A stretch of 7,975 bases of DNA from contig JAFYTB010000062.1 of the NCBI GenBank assembly GCA_017559045.1, positions 1-7,975 of the forward strand. The letters are read 5' to 3'. Below, in pieces: positions 6,746-7,975 of this stretch. Origin of the DNA: Eggerthellaceae bacterium (GTDB lineage Bacteria > Actinomycetota > Coriobacteriia > Coriobacteriales > Eggerthellaceae). The notes beneath the pieces were generated by a model that searched no databases, was not told the origin of the DNA, and saw nothing but the letters and a program-made list of their open reading frames with translations. Position 1 is the stretch's first letter. Each line of letters opens with the position of its first letter. The position numbers and the translations under genes are program-made.

Positions 6746-7192
6746 ATGGCATTTGCTTCTAAATCTCCGTGGGTCATCCATTACGATGCCTCGAGCTGCA
6801 ATGGATGCGACATCGAGGTTCTTGCGACCCTGTGCCCGGGTTTCGACGGCGAGCGCTTCGGCGTTGTGAACACCGGTAACCCCAAGCATGCGGATATCTT
6901 TCTTGTAACTGGTAGCGTTAACGAGCGCAACATTAGCGTCATCAAGGAAATCTACGATCAGATGCTTGAGCCCAAGGTTGTCGTTGCATGTGGTATCTGC
7001 GCCTGTTCGGGCGGTATTTTCCACGATTGCTACAACGTCATTGGCGGTGTCGATAAGGCGATTCCCGTTGATGTGTACGCACCTGGTTGCGCAGTTCGTC
7101 CCGAGGCTATTATTGACGCCATCGTTGAGGGTGTCGCAGTGCTCGACGAGAAGTCCAAGGCCCTTAAGGAACAGAAGAAGGGGGCGAGGTAG
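6746..7192 (+). CDS. echC: Ech hydrogenase small subunit C, NuoB/HycG-like [4Fe-4S] protein
   Basis: A 148-residue soluble subunit of the NuoB/HycG/EchC family, holding the proximal [4Fe-4S] cluster that passes electrons to or from the [NiFe] site. The expected ligands are C18 and C21 in SSCNGCDIE, C85 in CGICACSGG, and C115 in YAPGCAVRPE. NTGNPKHADIFLVTGSV (43-59) and GIFHDCYNVIGGVDK (90-104) are typical of the family. The usual PGCPPRPE reads PGCAVRPE here, and there are extra cysteines at 82 and 87 next to the third ligand. The start at 6746 is preferred because AGGAGG lies 8 bases upstream; starting at 6740 would add two residues. The stop codon abuts the echD start with no gap, which suggests translational coupling. 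The protein lacks the long N-terminal and C-terminal parts of uptake hydrogenase small subunits, as expected for group 4 enzymes. Confidence 0.93.
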   Translation: MAFASKSPWVIHYDASSCNGCDIEVLATLCPGFDGERFGVVNTGNPKHADIFLVTGSVNERNISVIKEIYDQMLEPKVVVACGICACSGGIFHDCYNVIGGVDKAIPVDVYAPGCAVRPEAIIDAIVEGVAVLDEKSKALKEQKKGAR

Positions 7193-7768
7193 ATGACCTT
7201 CCAGAGTGAATTCGTCACCATTTCCCTTGATGAGCTTTCCGCGTGCTCTGCCGCTCGAAAGGCGGAGGGTATTCGCTATGTTCAGACGCTTGCCGTCAAT
7301 ACTGAAGCTGGCGTTGATCTCGTGTACACCTTTATGAAGGACTCCATGATCGAAAATCTTAAGATCGTGGCGGTTGGTAAGGACGATGTTGTCCCGTCCA
7401 TTACCGGCGACTTCCTTGCCGCATTCGTATGGGAGAACGAGATTCACGATCTCTTCGGCATCAATTTCGAGGGCATCGCTATCGACTTCGCTGGTACTTT
7501 CTACGATTTGGCAATGAAGGAGCCGATGACGGTTATTTCTCCGGCTCAGCTTGCCGCTCGTGAGAAGGCTGCAAAGATTGCTGCAGCAAAGGCCGCCAAG
7601 GAGAAAGCGGCGGCAAAGGATGCTGCTCCGCAGGATAATGCTGACGCCGAGCTTGAGGCTAAGCTCGCTGGCATGGATCCCGAGAAGGCCGCCAAGGTGC
7701 GTGCCGCCATGGAAGCAAAGGCAAAGAAGGAAGCTGCTAAGGCGGCTGCTGAGAAGGAGGGCGAGTAG
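7193..7768 (+). CDS. echD: Ech hydrogenase subunit D, NuoC-like, with Ala/Lys/Glu-rich tail
   Basis: A 191-residue protein. Residues 1-110 match the NuoC/EchD (complex I 30-kDa) fold, with the signature WENEIHDLFGINFEG (80-94) and then IDFAGTFYD. In the complex this subunit bridges the small and large hydrogenase subunits. Residues about 118-191 are an unusual low-complexity tail rich in Ala, Lys and Glu (for example REKAAKIAAAKAAKEKAAAK). It is broken by a Pro/Asp-containing linker near 145-152, followed by a second segment, LAGMDPEKAAKVRAAMEAK. It should be helical and perhaps coiled-coil. Stand-alone EchD proteins are usually close to the length of the first part. ATG at 7193 directly follows the echC TAG, with AAGGGGG 8 bases upstream. 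Lys and Glu are both common in the tail, so it is not simply basic. Confidence 0.9.
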   Translation: MTFQSEFVTISLDELSACSAARKAEGIRYVQTLAVNTEAGVDLVYTFMKDSMIENLKIVAVGKDDVVPSITGDFLAAFVWENEIHDLFGINFEGIAIDFAGTFYDLAMKEPMTVISPAQLAAREKAAKIAAAKAAKEKAAAKDAAPQDNADAELEAKLAGMDPEKAAKVRAAMEAKAKKEAAKAAAEKEGE

Positions 7769-7769
7769 C

Positions 7770-7975
7770 ATGGGAAAGGCGACCGTTATTCCCTTTGGCC
7801 CGCAGCATCCGGTTCTTCCCGAACCCCTTCATCTTGACCTCGTAGTTCAGGATGAGAAGGTTATTGAGGCTATTCCTCAGATTGGTTTTGTTCATCGCGG
7901 CCTGGAAAAGCTGGTTGAGACGCGCGATTACAATCAGTTCCTCTATGTTTGTGAGCGAATCTGCGGTATTTGCGC
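7770..7975 (+). CDS. echE: Ech hydrogenase large subunit E, [NiFe] catalytic (3' end outside window)
   Basis: The first 68 codons of a [NiFe]-hydrogenase large subunit of the NuoD/HycE/EchE group. FGPQHPVLPEPLHLDL (9-24) and GFVHRGLEKL (39-48) are shared with NuoD. ERICGIC (62-68) carries the CxxC pair C65 and C68 that binds nickel in hydrogenases and is absent from complex I NuoD. The protein is therefore expected to be catalytic, interconverting H2 with protons and electrons; the C-terminal CxxC that would confirm this lies outside the window. ATG at 7770 has AGGAGG 9 bases upstream, inside the end of echD, and follows the echD stop by one base. In the family the precursor needs HypA-F maturation; no hyp gene is seen in this window. 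Confidence 0.95.
   Translation, partial: MGKATVIPFGPQHPVLPEPLHLDLVVQDEKVIEAIPQIGFVHRGLEKLVETRDYNQFLYVCERICGIC

Noticed and set aside
6704..7771. 355-residue open frame on the minus strand opposite echC and echD
   Set aside because: It spans two well-supported genes and their junctions, has a Leu/Ser-rich low-complexity start opposite the EchD tail, and has no coherent motif.

Overview
The window looks like chromosomal DNA of an anaerobic bacterium, most likely a Gram-positive member of the Coriobacteriia. This rests on moderate GC content with GTG starts and strong GGAGG-type ribosome binding sites, an Elp3-type radical SAM/GNAT protein, a CCA-encoding tRNA gene, and an Ech-type [NiFe] hydrogenase. 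The class assignment is an inference from gene content and was not tested by any search.

Layout. Positions 1-666 (+) hold the C-terminal part of an ArsB/SLC13-like membrane permease whose start lies outside the window. Converging on it, with 10 bases between the stop codons, is elp3 (677-2482, -), a wobble-uridine tRNA-modifying enzyme that appears to have a near-leaderless promoter. A short AT-rich divergent region then leads to tRNA-Pro(GGG) at 2593-2669 (+), which has its own promoter and an intrinsic terminator. Next comes a class I methyltransferase (2752-3537, -) whose motifs resemble the eukaryotic tRNA wobble methyltransferases Trm9 and ALKBH8. A 385-base intergenic stretch (3538-3922) carries at best one doubtful small ORF.

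From 3923 to the right edge runs a tight operon, echA-echB-echC-echD-echE. It encodes the two membrane subunits, the small [4Fe-4S] subunit, the NuoC-like subunit and the start of the [NiFe] large subunit of an energy-converting hydrogenase. The large subunit carries the RICGIC nickel-site motif, so this is a hydrogenase and not a respiratory complex I. The expected sixth gene (echF, ferredoxin-like) and the C-terminal nickel ligands would lie beyond the window.

How the genes work together. The ech products should form one membrane complex that couples ferredoxin-linked proton reduction or H2 oxidation to ion translocation. Separately, elp3 and the Trm9-like methyltransferase sit on the same strand around a tRNA gene. 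In eukaryotes these two families act in sequence on U34 of tRNAs (cm5U, then mcm5U). The pairing suggests a possible two-gene bacterial route to a mcm5U-like wobble nucleoside, which I regard as the most interesting hypothesis in the window.
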